Positions 10,370-22,936 of a stretch of 64,000 nucleotides of DNA are shown here, piece after piece (positions within the stretch are counted from its first letter, which is position 1; each line of letters begins with the position of its first letter). The stretch comes from Pterobdella sp. o SKG-2022 (Eukaryota; Annelida; Clitellata; Hirudinida; Piscicolidae). The notes under the pieces were generated by a model, which saw only the letters and a list, made by a program, of their open reading frames with translations, searched no databases and was not told the DNA's origin. Where the stretch lies: positions 8,176,729 through 8,240,728 of the forward strand of contig OZ038326.1 of NCBI GenBank assembly GCA_964035795.1, given 5' to 3'. A program made the position numbers and the translations under genes.

Positions 10370-11475
10370 AATAATTTTTAATGATCTCCTCTTTCTTCTA
10401 ACCCAACATTCTCAATCCCATAAACCTTTCTCTAGCTACTTCTAAATTTTCCACCTTCTTTAAATCATCTATCGTTACTTCAATACTGTTTCTCCACTGT
10501 TTTTATTAAAAACTCTTCTCTCTCTCTTTTTTTTTGGTGTTCCTCAAGGATCTGTTCTCGGACCTCTTTTCTTTTTTTTTTTACTTCTCATCTCCCTTGT
10601 CTCATCGAATCTTTCTCTTTTCAATGTCAGCTTTTTGCTGATGACACCTATATCTTCTCTTCTTTTCCTCTCTCTTCCCTTTCTTCTACTCTTGAAAGGC
10701 TTAATCTCTGTCTTTCTTCTATTCTTTCATGGAGTGACTCCATGCATCTAAAACTTAATCTCTCGAAATTTAACTTTATCTATCTTTCTAGATCCAAATC
10801 TCTTCCTTCCTCTCTCCTTCCCATTATGATCTCTGACCTTACTATCTATCCCTCTTCCACTATTCGCTGTCTTGGCTTTCTCTTTGATTTTTTCCTTTTT
10901 TTTAATTTTTTAAACTTTCTCTGTTGTTTCTTCTTGTTTTTTTTTCACCTACGTCATATCAGACAGATTTCTTCTTATCTTGATGATGCCTCTCAAGATT
11001 CTTGTCTGCTCTCTTGTTCTTTCCCGACTTGATTACTGCAACTCTATACTTTAATTTTCTTAAATCTACTCTTTAACCTCTAACTAAAGCTTTCAATTCT
11101 GCTGCACGCCTGGTCTCATACTCCTAAATTCTCCCATATCTTTCCATCTCTTGTCGATCTTCACTGGCTACCTCTTCACTTTCGCTCTTCTTTCAAAATC
11201 TGTTCTTTCATGTATAAAATTTCTCACTCTACTTCGCCTTCCTATTTTTCTAACCTCTCACGACCTCCCAAACATGCTGGCCTACGGTCCTCCTTCGCTC
11301 TCAATTCTTCTTTATCTCTCTCTCTCACTCCTGCTTTTTCTTATTCTGGTCCATTTGTTTGGAACTCTTTTCCTCCTTCTCTCTAGCCAATTTTCTTTAA
11401 AAATCTAAAAACCTTCTTTAAGCTGTTCATAGCAGAGCGCCTCTAAACGATGCGTAAGAGGCGCTAAATAAGTAA
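10370..11475 (+). mobile_element. CR1/L2-like LINE fragment (plus copy)
   Basis: The reverse-transcriptase motifs are readable in shifting frames: GVPQGSVLGPLF near 10538-10575 and QLFADDTYI near 10628-10655. They are followed by the usual coding tail and a 3' end at 11430-11475 (AGAGCGCCTCTAAACG, then GAGGCGCTAAATAAGT). The terminal GCGC hairpin followed by ATAAGT and a triplet microsatellite is a normal 3' end for this LINE class. Strongly pyrimidine-rich and full of frameshifts; inactive. Confidence 0.7.
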
Positions 11476-11476
11476 T

Positions 11477-11515
<39 letters not shown>

Positions 11516-11538
11516 TTATTATTGTTATTTTTCTTCTT

Positions 11539-11626
<88 letters not shown>

Positions 11627-11633
11627 TTATATG
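11476..11633. repeat. (ATT)n-(CTT)n-(ATT)n compound microsatellite
   Basis: Three blocks of triplet repeat. It lies at the 3' ends of two retroelements at once: the CR1-like copy ending at 11475 (+) and the R2-type copy ending near 11640 (-). Either may have seeded it. Confidence 0.9.
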
Positions 11634-11639
11634 AAATCT

Positions 11640-13920
11640 ATCAAGCATTTTGCTGAGAAAATTTTAGTGAGACGGGTCATACCTAATGACCAGAGTCTTA
11701 CTAAATCTGCCTACAGCTCCAGAACTTTCCTCAAGATTCTTGCGGTACCGAGTAATGCCGCCTTTTGCATCTCTCCCAAATTTGTATTAATTTCTAATTG
11801 GTGGAGAAAGCCTATGAAGTTCTTGCTTATACTTTCAAAGACTCCAATTACAATCGGTACCACATGCACTTTCTTTTGCTGCTATAGTCTGCTAACTTTT
11901 CTTCGCAGATCCTGATACTTAACAATTTTTTCTTTTTCATTGATTCTGCAGTCTCCAGGTACAGCAACATCCACAATCAAGCATTTTTTCTCCTTCTTGT
12001 GTAAAACGACAATGTCAGGTCGATGGGCTTCTATCATATTGTCACATTGTATATTGAAGTCCCATAGCAACTTTATGTCATCATTCTCCACAACACTATC
12101 TGGCTCATGTTCGTACCACTTTACATTGCATTATAATCCATTTTTCTTACACAAGTTCCAATGAAGTCTAGTAACGTTGTCGTGACGTCTCTTGTACTCT
12201 TTTTGAGCGAGCTCCTCACATTCGCAGATTATGTGTTGAACGGTTTCACCTTTGTTGCCGCACATTCTACACAGTGGACTTTTAGTTGTTTTATTTATAT
12301 GAAATTTGAGATAGTTGTCCAACTAAGGAAAGGCGCTGAATATCTCGAAACAGGGATGGCTCAAGTATTAATGCCCTTAACAATATTCCTTCCATTCAGT
12401 TTTGTCTTAACAATCTTCCGCACTCTTCTTTTTTATTCATTGAGAACTTTGATTTTCATTTCTTTTTTCTGTAAATCGTCAGCTTGTAATATACCCAGGT
12501 ACTTGTATCCTTCTCAATCTCTCAATGCTTTCATTACTGTGTCGTCGGGTAGCTTAATTCCATCTGATTTGACTTTTTTCCCTCTTTTCATTACTAACAT
12601 TGAACACTTCCCGATACTGAATTTCATGCCAATATCTTCACTAAAAACTCTTACTGTCTATACTAGTGAGTCGAGTTCTTTCTCGGTTTTGGCATAAAGT
12701 TTGAGATCATCCATATAGAGTAGCTGGTTGATCTTTTCCTTATTTGCAAAGCTGTAACAATGTCTTGTAGCTTTCAGTATCTGCGTTAGAGGAATGAGGG
12801 CTATGACAAACAAAAATGGAGATAATGAGTCTTCTTGGAAGATTCCTCTCTTTATTTCTACTTCACCTAGATTTTCATTGTTACAGGTCAATTCTACACG
12901 CCAGTTTTTCATTTCGGATTGCAAGAAGGTTATCAGTTTTTTATTCAGCCCAAGTGAATAAAGGCAGTCTATTATCAAGGAGTGGGGCAGCATATCGAAC
13001 GCTTTTTGGTAATCAATCCAGCCCATTGCTAGATTTTTCTATCTCGTTTTTACCTTTTTCAGTATAATCTTGTCTATGTATAACTGATCTCCTGTTCTTC
13101 TGCTTTTCCTTCTGCATCCTTTTTGTTCTTCTGGGAGAAACTGGTTGTTTTCCAAAAAGGCGTAGATCTCATCTGTTAGTAACGCTGTCAATATTTTCCA
13201 ACATAATGGTAGGCATGTAAATGGCCTATAGTTGCTTGCAACCGTTTCTTTTGATTTGTCTTTTTGTATCAAAACCTTTCGGCCTTTTGTCATCCACGCT
13301 AGTGTTGTTCCTTTGTAGGATTCTGCTAGATATTTTACAAACCATTGATGCATGGATTTGAAGTATTTTAGCCAAAACCCTTGTACACCGTCTGGTCTAG
13401 GTGCTTTCCAGTTGGGTATTTTCGACAAGACATTTAGTACTTTTCCAGAATTCATAATAAATTCTTCTTGTTTTGGTTTTCCATTCATTGAAGTTTTCAA
13501 GTCTTTTAACCGCTTGGCATTTTCATTATGTGTTCCATTTTTACTCAATAAGTTTGACCAAAACTCTTTTGCTTCTTTTTTTCCTGGTATCTCACTTGTG
13601 ACGTGCACATCTTCACTGTTCAAGAGACTATAGAAACCACTTTCGTTGTTCCTAAACTGTCTGTTCTGATGGTATTGCTTTATTCGTTGGTCATATCTTT
13701 TAATTTTCCCACTTTTGGCTTTCGATTTTTGTATTAGCTCTTCTTTTACTCCTAGCAGTTTTGTTTCTTTCAACTTATATTTTCTTTGCAGCCTTTCCAA
13801 ATTTTTCTTCTTTATTGGCTTATTTTCTATTATTGCATTATTATTATTATTTTTATTATTATTATTGAATAATTTTAAGTTGAGTCTTTTTTGATTCACA
13901 GGAGTAAATCTAGCAGCCAT
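11640..13920 (-). mobile_element. R2/R4-type non-LTR retrotransposon with restriction-like endonuclease (near full length, decayed)
   Basis: Reading from ATG at 13918-13920, one frame runs through an Asn/Lys-rich N terminus, a reverse transcriptase and a C-terminal nuclease. RT blocks include WKAPRPDGVQGFWLKYF, VLIQKD, NYRPFTCLPLCWKILT, EEQKGCRR, IDYQKAFDMLPHSLI, GIFQEDSLSPFLF and LLYMDDLKLY. A CCHC-like knuckle (CRMCGNKGETVQHIICEC) follows near 12250. Then comes RPDIVVLHKKEKKCLIVDVAVP at about 11960-12030, the PD-(D/E)XK restriction-like endonuclease signature. Position 13039-13041 is an in-frame stop between two conserved blocks, with the frame continuing beyond it; more stops follow (about 12658 and later). 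The family would nick DNA and prime reverse transcription at the target; this copy is inactive as read. Confidence 0.85.
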
Positions 13921-13929
13921 AGTTTATAT

Positions 13930-14430
13930 TAGTGCAATGTTTGAACGAACATAAACAATATAAAAATGATACATTGGTGAAGATGAAAATTGAGATATAG
14001 AAAAAAGAAAAAAATAAGTTTAAGTTAGACTAAAAAACGTATAAATTTATTTTTATTTAATTCTTCTGAAATCGAAATTATTTTCCTAGGACTTCTATAG
14101 ATGTTTTTAATTCTTTCAACTTGTCACAAAAACTTCTCATTGTTGTAGTGAGCTGTTGGTGCAGGAAAGCAACTCTATCTGATGATGGCTTGGTGTGAAA
14201 AGATTTTGAAATGACTTTATATAATAACTTATTCAAAAATTTTTAATTTTTGGAAATTTTTTTTCAATAACTTGTTTTCATATCAATTTTCATAAATTTG
14301 TAGTGAGATAAAATAGAAAAAGCTTATAAGACGTTCAGTTAAAAGTAAACTTAAACTAAAAAATTTAAATGCCAAAAATTTAGATAAAAGAAAAAAATTC
14401 TAATAACTAAATAGTTTTTTTTGTTTTTAT
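13930..14430. other. AT-rich 5' flank of the mitofusin gene
   Basis: No gene recognised. It presumably includes promoter or 5' UTR sequence for the mitofusin gene. No clear TATA box or initiator could be singled out in this A/T-rich sequence. Confidence 0.35.
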
Positions 14431-14431
14431 T

Positions 14432-17400
14432 ATGAGTGGATCGTCTTTAGAATATTTTTCAGATGCAAAGGTACAGATCGGCAAGCTGGGGTCAAGCCTT
14501 CATGTTACTGTCCTCAACCAAAAAGACTTTCTCAAAAGTATTTGCAGTTTTATTTTTTTAATAAAATATAATAAATATTCAATTCTAGATTTATTCCACG
14601 GTTTTAATTGAAATTATTGGATCTTATTTGACATGAAAATATTTTTTTAACTATGCAAAAAAAAAGATATTAGAAAAAAACTATTTAAACTAAAATGAAC
14701 TTTGAGTACTTCACGAGTTTCATGCCACTATTATCAAGCCCATTTTTTGTAAAAACTTTTTATTGTACTATTTTGCTAGCATTTATTCTATTTATTGTGA
14801 TGAAAGCTGACCCTGGTGTGGTGGAAGAGATGATGCATGAGGGCACCATAGAGGAACTGGATGCATGTCTGGAGAAGCTGCAGGGAGTGCTGGAGATGGT
14901 CGAGAGGAAACGAATGAAAGTTGTTTTTTTCGGAAGGTATGTTTATAACAGAAATCATGAAATTTTTTCAATAAATTATTTTTCAAAGTTTTCAATCATA
15001 TATCCGCATAGAATAGCACTTATTAAATTTCAAACTATCACCCAATCACACTTGAAGTGGGTTGTGGTTGACATAAAATATATGAGTCAACTACTGTCAA
15101 TCAATTTGTGTGTTGAGACTTGTTGCATATAAAACAACGACCCCATTAGAACATCCAATGGCAAAAGCACAGTGATAAATGCAATGCTCAAGAAGAAGAT
15201 ACTTCCTTCTGGCCTCGGGCACACCACCAATTGTTTTGTGCAGGTTCATCTGATGTTGTGTTTGTTGAATTGATGTTCATCAAGTTCTAAATGCTCAAGG
15301 CAAAGTATTCCTCTTGAAAATTCACTCTATTTTATGCTTCATTTTTTATTGTTGCACTGACTATGCAGATAGAGGGGTGTGATGGGGAAGATGGGTCGAT
15401 CAGCACAGAAGACCAGCATACACACAGCGTTTCGGTAAAAAAGGCTATTTGTGTTCCCACCTTATCTCTATTGAATTTGCCTGTTTATAAAACAAGTAGT
15501 TATATTTCAAGCGTCGACGTGAAACTGCATCAAAAGTAGCGCTTGTAGTTATAGGCCACTTTCCTGTTATAACCTAGATAACAGTAGACTCTGGTTGAAG
15601 ATATCTACAAACTGATGTTCTGGTATAGTTGCCATTTGGCTTGGTAGATGACCATTTTTGACAACAGCAAGGCAAACTGGTTAAATGATGGAATGGCAGA
15701 TCTTGAATTCGATAATTTTAAGTTGGATGTCAGTTTAGGCTTTTAGTGCTTAAATATTTGTCAAATTGAAATGGCTTATTTAGAGAATTTCATTCTATCA
15801 ATAAGCTAGGCTGACTGCTGTGAACTCCAGTCACTGGGGCATGCACAGACCAAAAGTTTCAAGATGGGGAAGTTTTAATAAGGATTTCTGAAGTTTTTAA
15901 CTCCAAAACTTGAATAACTGCTTCCACAAAATATTTGTCAATATATCTAGTTTTTAGTGTTTAAGGTGACTTGAGGGACCCTACATAAGTTCATTATAAT
16001 TCACAGTCCCTCTCTGGGTTAAAATTTAAAACAACTTAATCACCACTTATTGCATTGTAACCACAGTCACTGAAAGAGTTGGCAAGCGCCTTAAGTGCCA
16101 GCAGATTGAACAGTGACCAGCTGATCAGGCTGCAGTGGCCCAAAAAAAAGTGCAAGTCTTTACAGCATGATGTGGTCTTTGTTGATAGGTGGGTGGTGTG
16201 GTGGTGTAGAGGATGGGTGTTAAGATGGTGGTGGTTTAAAAAGGTTACGTGTTAGGGTGGTTAGTGTAGGAGGGTGGGTGGTGTTGTGGTACTTTTGATG
16301 TGTTGTTAAAATTTGGTTCGTTGTTATAACTAGAAAAATCTTTCAACTTCCCTCAGCAACATTGAACACTCAACAAACAAACAGCCCAGGCATCGATGTA
16401 TCAGCTGACGTAGACAAGTGGATTGATAAGTTTTGCATGGATGCTGATGTCTTTGTTTTGGTTGTCAATTCTGAGTCTACCCTCATGCAAACTGTTAGTG
16501 GGTGTGTGGAAATGAGTGGTCCATGTTTCATTTATAAAGCGCTAAATGGCATCAAAAACGCTCTCTAAACGAAGATTGAAACCACGAATAACAGATTGAT
16601 AAATCGATGTTGTCATGGCGTGCAATTATGGTTTCTCATTCACCACCGCAGGAGAAAAATTTTTTCCACAAAGTGAGCACCCGCCTCTCCAAACCCAACC
16701 TCTTCATCGTCAACAACCGGTGGGATGCCTCCTCTCATGAGCCTGACACTATCGAACAGGTTCTGTGAACTTAAGTATATTCCCATGTTTCTTTTCTTTA
16801 ATTGCTTCACATTTCTATTTCATGAAAATTCTATTTCTTAATATAATAGAAACAAACATTATGGTTTATTGAGAAACTTAATACACGAAGATTTTCGTAA
16901 GAGCATCTTACATTATCAAGTCTCTATTGCTCAAGTACCTCACAACATTTCACAAACTACACAAACTTCACGCACAAATCTCACACACAAACTCCACGTA
17001 CACATCTCACATACAAACTCCACGTAAACATCTCACATACAAACTTCACACACAGGTAAAACAGCAGCATCTCGAACGTTGTGGTGCCTTTTTGACTACA
17101 GAGCTGCAATGCACCTCAAAACAAGACCTACCACACCGCATATTCTTTACATCAGCCCAAGAAACCCTTAAGCACACGACACAAGAGCTTGGGGGGGCAG
17201 ATGATGAGAAGGGGTGCAGGGAAAGACTCCAGGAGTTTGGGCATTTCGAGAAGGCTTTTGAGGTGCCTTTTGTGTAGTGGAGGGAGCATTGAAATATTTT
17301 TGTTTCAAGTGTTAACATGTTTTCAGCTCATATTGTTTCATTATATTTTTATTGCAAAGAGCAACCTTGCAATCATCATTGGTATTGATTTCACTATGGA

Positions 17401-20400
17401 CGAACACCCGCACACCCTTGAATATAATATGCACTTCATTGAAATTCAGTCTTCACAACATGATAACGTACATCTCTCCACCATCAATCCCCTCCACCAT
17501 CTACCCTTTTTTCCACCATTAATCTCTTCCACCATCAGGAGTGCATATCAAAGACAGCTGTGGAGACCAAGTTTACACATCACGTGACTATGTTAGATGA
17601 GATGAACGAGAGGCTGATGGACGTGTGGAATGGGGTGCAGAAGCGAGCCCTCGAGTGCAAGTTTGTCACTTCTGTTTTCAACCTTTGACCTTTCATTGTG
17701 TTGTTTTCATGTATGTTTCATACAAAAAGAAAATGTGAGTTATCATAGCAGGTTTTCGAGATTAGCTTTGTTTGTTTTAAATAAACGATTAGCGCAAGCT
17801 ACCCACATAATTCACAGGTCAGCCAAGCTTAAACAGCTGCACGAGGCTGGGTACAGACTTTCCTTTCTCAGGGACAACAGTGCCACATCCTCAGATCTTT
17901 TCACCTCACAGATCAGCAACTACTCCTCGGAACTCTGCCATCGGGTCTCATGTATTTTATGTCTGCTTGCTCCTTGTGCAGCATTTTTTACCTTTTTTTC
18001 CTTTAAAACATTTCTATTTTGTTTTTTTCTTTAACGTTCTTATATTTGTACCTTCACTTGATAATGTAAGTTCACCTTAGGAAAAGCTTCGTGGAATAAA
18101 ATAAACTTCCAAAAGTGTTTTCAATTGAATATTTCTATTTTGTTTTTATTGATTTTTTTTGACTTTTTTCCATCACTTTCTTTATCGCACAGATGCAAAA
18201 GATACTGAGATATGAGTTAGACAACCTGACTTCCATAATAGATGACTTCAACAAACCATTCAACCCTCATGACCTCCAAATGACCAACAACTACAAACGA
18301 GTATATTTAGTTTCAAAATACTTGTTAAGTCAAAACTCCAACGTTTGATTCCATACCAGAGACCTGGTTTGTTAAGAATAAATTAGGATATTTTTGAAGG
18401 AGTTGAGTTTCCACGTGGAAGAGTGTCTCACCAGGAACCTGCATCTTACCTTCACTCCTCTCGCCCGCCATGCCCTCCAACATCTTGGTGACAAAATCAT
18501 CGGTGGGTTTCTGACGATGATGATGATAATGCCTTATATAATCATGGTTCATATAAACAATCAAGTGATTGTTCATAATTATGAATTCACAAATAACGAT
18601 GATGGGGGCACACAGAGGGCATAGGGAGCATGGTTTCAGAGAAGAAAAGGCAAGAGTTGATGAGGTTGAAACCTGCCAAGGATTTTGAGGTTAGTGTAAT
18701 GTTTTGATCTCATCATTCCATCTCACACCTCTCTCATCCTTTAAACTCAAACCTCCATCTCATCACTCCATCTTGCAATTAGCGAATGTATTTGAAACCA
18801 TACTAACGCCGAACAAAACGGAACGGCAATACCAACATCCCAGGTGATATACAGTCTCGACTGCCCCAAGTTGAGTGCCTCCTTTCAGGCTGATCTCAGG
18901 TGCACCACTCTTTCATCCATCCATTTTATTTATTTATTATGGTTTACAAGAAAGCACTAAAAATGAATTTTGAATCAATATTTAGAGTTTTTCGTTCGCC
19001 GAAGCACGGCTTCCCTCCAACTTCTACGGTTTCCTGTCTTTAGCAAGTTCGATTGCCTCTTCTCTTGATAGGGAATGACATTTCAAGTCATCCTTGATGG
19101 TGGTGAGTAGGCTGATATTTGTTCTTCCTCGTTTTTCTTTTTTGGTTTTGATGGCATCAATGGTTGCTTTTTTTGCCGAAACATGGTCGTCCTAACGCAA
19201 AATGTGGTTTAGCATCTGCCAGCGTCGTTTTTTTACTTCAAATGTTGCTGGTTAAATGAGAACGTTTACTTCTTCTGTAGACATTCGTTTGGGCCAGAAG
19301 ATTCCTCATGCGTGTCTCACCATTCTTCTGTTAAAGCTGTCTATTGATCTTTACATTTCTTTGTTCATCGACCAAGTGCTGCAGCCGAAAAGTTTAATGG
19401 ATTGGACATATGCCTTATGAGTTCTCCCCCTTTCGGTCTTGCTATGCTTGACGTACATGTTTTGTTCATTTTTTGCATGGCTACCATTGCTAGATTTTTC
19501 CTTTTTTTCTATTCTTCTTTAGAGTCAAAAAGCATTTCTAATTTTTTGCTTTTCTTTCTTCACCATTTGTTCCATCAATTGATAGAGTTTCAGTTTTTCT
19601 TTTGTCCATTTTTAGGTTCCAGGAAGCCAGTGTTTTTTCGACAATGTCGAAGACTATATTATCTTTACTTATGAAGTCTACGTCATCAGCATACGTTACT
19701 TCTTGTGGGAGCACTATTTTTTTGACATCTTCCATTGCTGCTTCTAAATACGTTGTAAAGAGGACTGGACTGAGCCCGTCACTCTGTGTAACAACTATGT
19801 TTGTTGCAAAATTGGGGCCTTCTTCGTTCGTTCTGACTCTTAGTTTAGTGTCTTTTAAAAGAAAGTTCACTAGTTTGAGTCTTCAGGTAAACAAATGCTG
19901 TCCATAACTTTCATAAGTTTTCCACGATCCACAGTTTCAAAGGCAGATGACAGATCTATGCCTTGAATTTTCAATGTATTGCCCGAGGTTATTGTACTGG
20001 CGATTTTCATCTTGTGAGTCTAGACAACATCTTCTATTGATCTTCCTTTTCTGTAGGCTGCTTGGTTGTGAGAAATGAATTTTTCAATTGATGGTAAAAT
20101 TCTAGTAAGAGTTATATTTGAAATTATTTTTTTTATTATTGTGAGTAGTATTATGGGTACATTTTTTGTTTTGTTTGGTTTTTGTATGGGAATTAATATT
20201 CCTAGTTCTAATTTATGGGGTAGATCATTGTTGACGGTTGAGTTTATAATATGAGTGGGTTTTTTAAAAAGTTGTTATATGTAAAAGTTTTATTAGTTCA
20301 GATTGAATTTTATGACATCCAGGAGATCTGTTCTTTCCAAGTTTCATGATTGAGTTTTTGACTTCTTTGAGCTTTAGTGCAACTTTGATATTTGTTTAGT

Positions 20401-22656
20401 GATTATGTGGTGTTGTGGATTTGTTGTAAAATTTCTTCATGTAGTGGTTGGTTAAATCCTGGTTGTTGTATGGAGTCGGTGGAGGTGCTTTGTTGATGTA
20501 TTTATTGATTTTGAAAAATTTTATAGCTTTGTAAATTTTTGTGTTGTAGTTAGAGTTCTCAATTTCCTTTAATTGTTCTTTTGTTTAGCCTTATCATAAA
20601 ACATTAGCTTAAAAAAGTCATTTATCGAGATTGTATTTTTCGAAAACTTCGGCTAGCAAAATTTTTTTCGATAAATTTACTAGACCTCTGACGTTTAAAG
20701 ATCTTGTGGAAAATAGGTTGGTATTCTTGGATTCATTTTGGCATTCTGCGATTGCTACGTGCGCACCAGGCTGGAAAAGTCCATCTATCATCCCATCAAG
20801 TTGATCTAGCATTCCATCTTCCCATCCATTATTTCTCACTGTGTACTAACATCCTTTATTCATTCATGTGGGACTTTTTCGGTTACTTCTAAATCACCAA
20901 AGAATGATGACCACTCGTTGCAGGTTCCACTTCTCCCTGGGCGTCACATCACTTCTGCAGAAGTTCACAGGCACCTCTCTGCCCGAAGAGGAGGTGTTAC
21001 AATTGTATCCATCTTTGTATCATGTATCCATCCTCGTATCATGTATCCATCCATGTAGCATGTATCCATTTTGTATTAAGTATCTATCCTCGTATCATGT
21101 ATCCATCCATGTATCATTTATCCGTCTTGTATCATGTATTCATCCTTGTAGCATATATCTATCCATGTATCTTGCATCCATTTTCGCACCATGTATCCAT
21201 CTTGTATCATGTATCCATCCATATATCATGTATATAACTATGTATCATTTATCCATTCATGTATCATTTATTTATTATTTTATCGACGAAATATATTTAC
21301 TATATTGAACATAATTTAATAAATTTTTGTATATCATAGGACACATTAATATCGAATGAGACGATCTGACTCATATTCACAACAGTGGGGAGTCCTTTTG
21401 AAGACAACCTCAGCAACTTCATCCATCCTGCCCTTCACCTCCACATCTTCCATCACAGCACTCTCCCTCCTTGCCCTGGTACTTCTCATGTTTCTGTAAA
21501 TATGAATTTTGTCAAATAGTCACCAGGTTTTTTGTTTATAATGACTGGATAAAATATTTTCAAGTTTTGAATTCTCGGTGTCTAAAATTCAAAGTTTATC
21601 AAAAGCAAGTATCAAATTTATACTTTGTGATTTCCACATAATTCTGTAAACACTTCAAACAAACACAAATCCCTTCACACTAACAACACACATCCTCATA
21701 CAACACACATCCCCATACAACACACATCCCCATACAACACACATTCTCTTACAACACACATCCCCATACAACACACATCCCCATACAACACACATTCTCT
21801 TACAACACACATCCCCATACAACACACATTCTCTTACAACACACATCCCCATACAACACACATTCTCTTACAACACACATTCCCATACAACACACATCCC
21901 CATACAACACACATCTTCATACAACACACATTCCCATACAACACACATTACCATACAACACACATCCCTATACAACACACATCCCCATACAACACACATC
22001 CCCATACAACACACATCTTCATACAACACACATCCCTATAAAACACACATTTCCATACAACACACATCCCCATACAACACAGGCGACCAGGGCGATAGGG
22101 ATGCGAGTGATGGTGACTTGTGTTTTTTTGTATGTGTTGTTGTATGCGTATGAGAGACTCACGTGGACAGACAGGAGTATGACGGAGGCATACAAGGAGC
22201 AGTACAGGCATTATGTCAGCAGACAGCTCTCCAGGGTGGCCCCCCTCATGTGTGCCTCGTGCAGTGGTCAAGTGCAAACGTGTGTGCTATTTTTAATCAC
22301 TTCACGCAACTTCATTTGCTCTCACTACCGCAGGGAGTTGGAGTATCTGCAGCGAAATTGCATGTTGTTGGTGGAGGAGCATGAAGAGGAGGTGGAAGAG
22401 AATATCGAGGGGCTGAGGTCAAGTGTCGAAAGACTGGACAATATTGCATGTCGTGCCCAGGATTACTGGTTTGTAGATGTTTGTTGGTTTGTGTGCTTGT
22501 TTTTATTGGGTGATTCCGAGTGGATCAATAGGGTGTGTGTGTGTGTCTGTGTGTGACCTCCAACATAAACACATGCATGAGACTTTAAAACACAGTGGGA
22601 GGCATGTGCAAGTACGAAAGCAACTGCTGCGAATCAAGCAGTCCTATGGCCTTTGA
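14432..22656 (+). CDS. MFN: Mitofusin, mitochondrial outer-membrane fusion GTPase
   Basis: A large dynamin-family GTPase that tethers and fuses mitochondrial outer membranes. Nineteen exons with agreeing phases give 690 aa (usual about 740-760): 14432-14537, 14807-14936, 15150-15243, 15369-15434, 16067-16188, 16385-16493, 16652-16759, 17056-17262, 17539-17654, 17818-17944, 18193-18300, 18400-18502, 18625-18689, 18844-18899, 20924-20993, 21386-21478, 22083-22279, 22334-22468, 22596-22656. Motifs: P-loop GRTSNGKS (about 78-85), HTTN (103-106), DSPG (172-175), NNRWD (230-234), IFFTSAQE, and [12 protein letters not shown] at the GTPase/HR1 boundary. Two hydrophobic stretches lie around 544-582, ending YAYERLTW, followed by a C-terminal coiled coil. 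The stretch between FTG and the first membrane helix is shorter than usual, so one small exon may be missed near 21 kb. The last exon is the least certain. Intron 14 holds a LINE. Confidence 0.93.
15556..15745 (+). repeat. Dispersed repeat family R1, copy in mitofusin intron 4
   Basis: It contains CTGTTATAACCTAGATAACAG, a short palindrome, followed by TTTGACAACAGCAAGGCAAAC. It matches 59645-59830 (same strand) and 39660-39840 (opposite strand). Non-coding; probably an old mobile element. Confidence 0.65.
16525..16575 (-). mobile_element. 3' tail scrap of a SINE or CR1-like element
   Basis: The stretch with TTTATAAAGCGC and AACGCTCTCTAAACG resembles, in reverse orientation, the GCGC-hairpin tail of the SINE and CR1-like elements here. 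It lies in mitofusin intron 6. Confidence 0.4.
18950..20610 (-). mobile_element. LINE reverse-transcriptase copy inside mitofusin intron 14
   Basis: The minus strand encodes a fragmented reverse transcriptase. It includes [20 protein letters not shown] (motif B region), [14 protein letters not shown] (catalytic YADD, about 19680-19710), and the tail blocks near 19190-19330 ([15 protein letters not shown], QRRMVRHA-like). It is the same family as 6.96-7.38 and 41.8-42.8 kb. It sits antisense to mitofusin and accounts for the 2-kb length of an intron in a gene whose other introns are mostly under 1 kb. Confidence 0.8.
20994..21280. repeat. Minisatellite (ATGTATCCATC-type) beginning at a mitofusin donor site
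   Basis: Tandem variants of ATCATGTATCCATCC fill the start of intron 15, within about 10 bp of the splice donor at 20994. Confidence 0.85.
21660..22080. repeat. Minisatellite, 19-bp-type unit (CCCCATACAACACACAT) ending at an acceptor
   Basis: More than 20 near-identical units (CCCCATACAACACACAT with CTCTTACAAC and CTTCATACAAC variants) run directly into the splice acceptor ACAACACAG at 22082. Spacer-free and within an intron, so it is not a CRISPR array. Confidence 0.9.
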
Positions 22657-22930
22657 CCTCTCCATCATCATCGTCATCATTTGACCTCTTCACCATCATC
22701 TTTGCTAGTCATAATTTCTAATTGAATATTCAAAATATTATATTTCTTTTTGAAATCATTTGTATCTACAACTTGTTACATTTTTTATGACGCCATGCAC
22801 ATGTTCACCTCACATCAAGGGGACAATTGTAGAAAATGCATTTTATAAAAGCTTTTATGATTTTCGTTTATTTCGCTCTTTTCGTTAATTTATTCCTCTC
22901 ATGTGCATCTGTTCATCTCACCATTACTAC

Positions 22931-22936
22931 AATAAA
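22931..22936 (+). terminator. Candidate mitofusin polyadenylation signal AATAAA
   Basis: An AATAAA hexamer lies 275 bp downstream of the proposed mitofusin stop. It is a common hexamer in A/T-rich DNA, so this is only a candidate. Confidence 0.35.

Noticed and set aside
21655..22080. Regularly spaced repeats that could suggest a CRISPR array
   Set aside because: There are no unique spacers, the unit is a plain tandem repeat, and it lies in an intron of a eukaryotic gene.
22469..22560. Read-through extension of mitofusin exon 18
   Set aside because: It runs into a hydrophobic and GT-repeat sequence; splicing to 22596 gives a leucine-rich helical end and a stop in phase.
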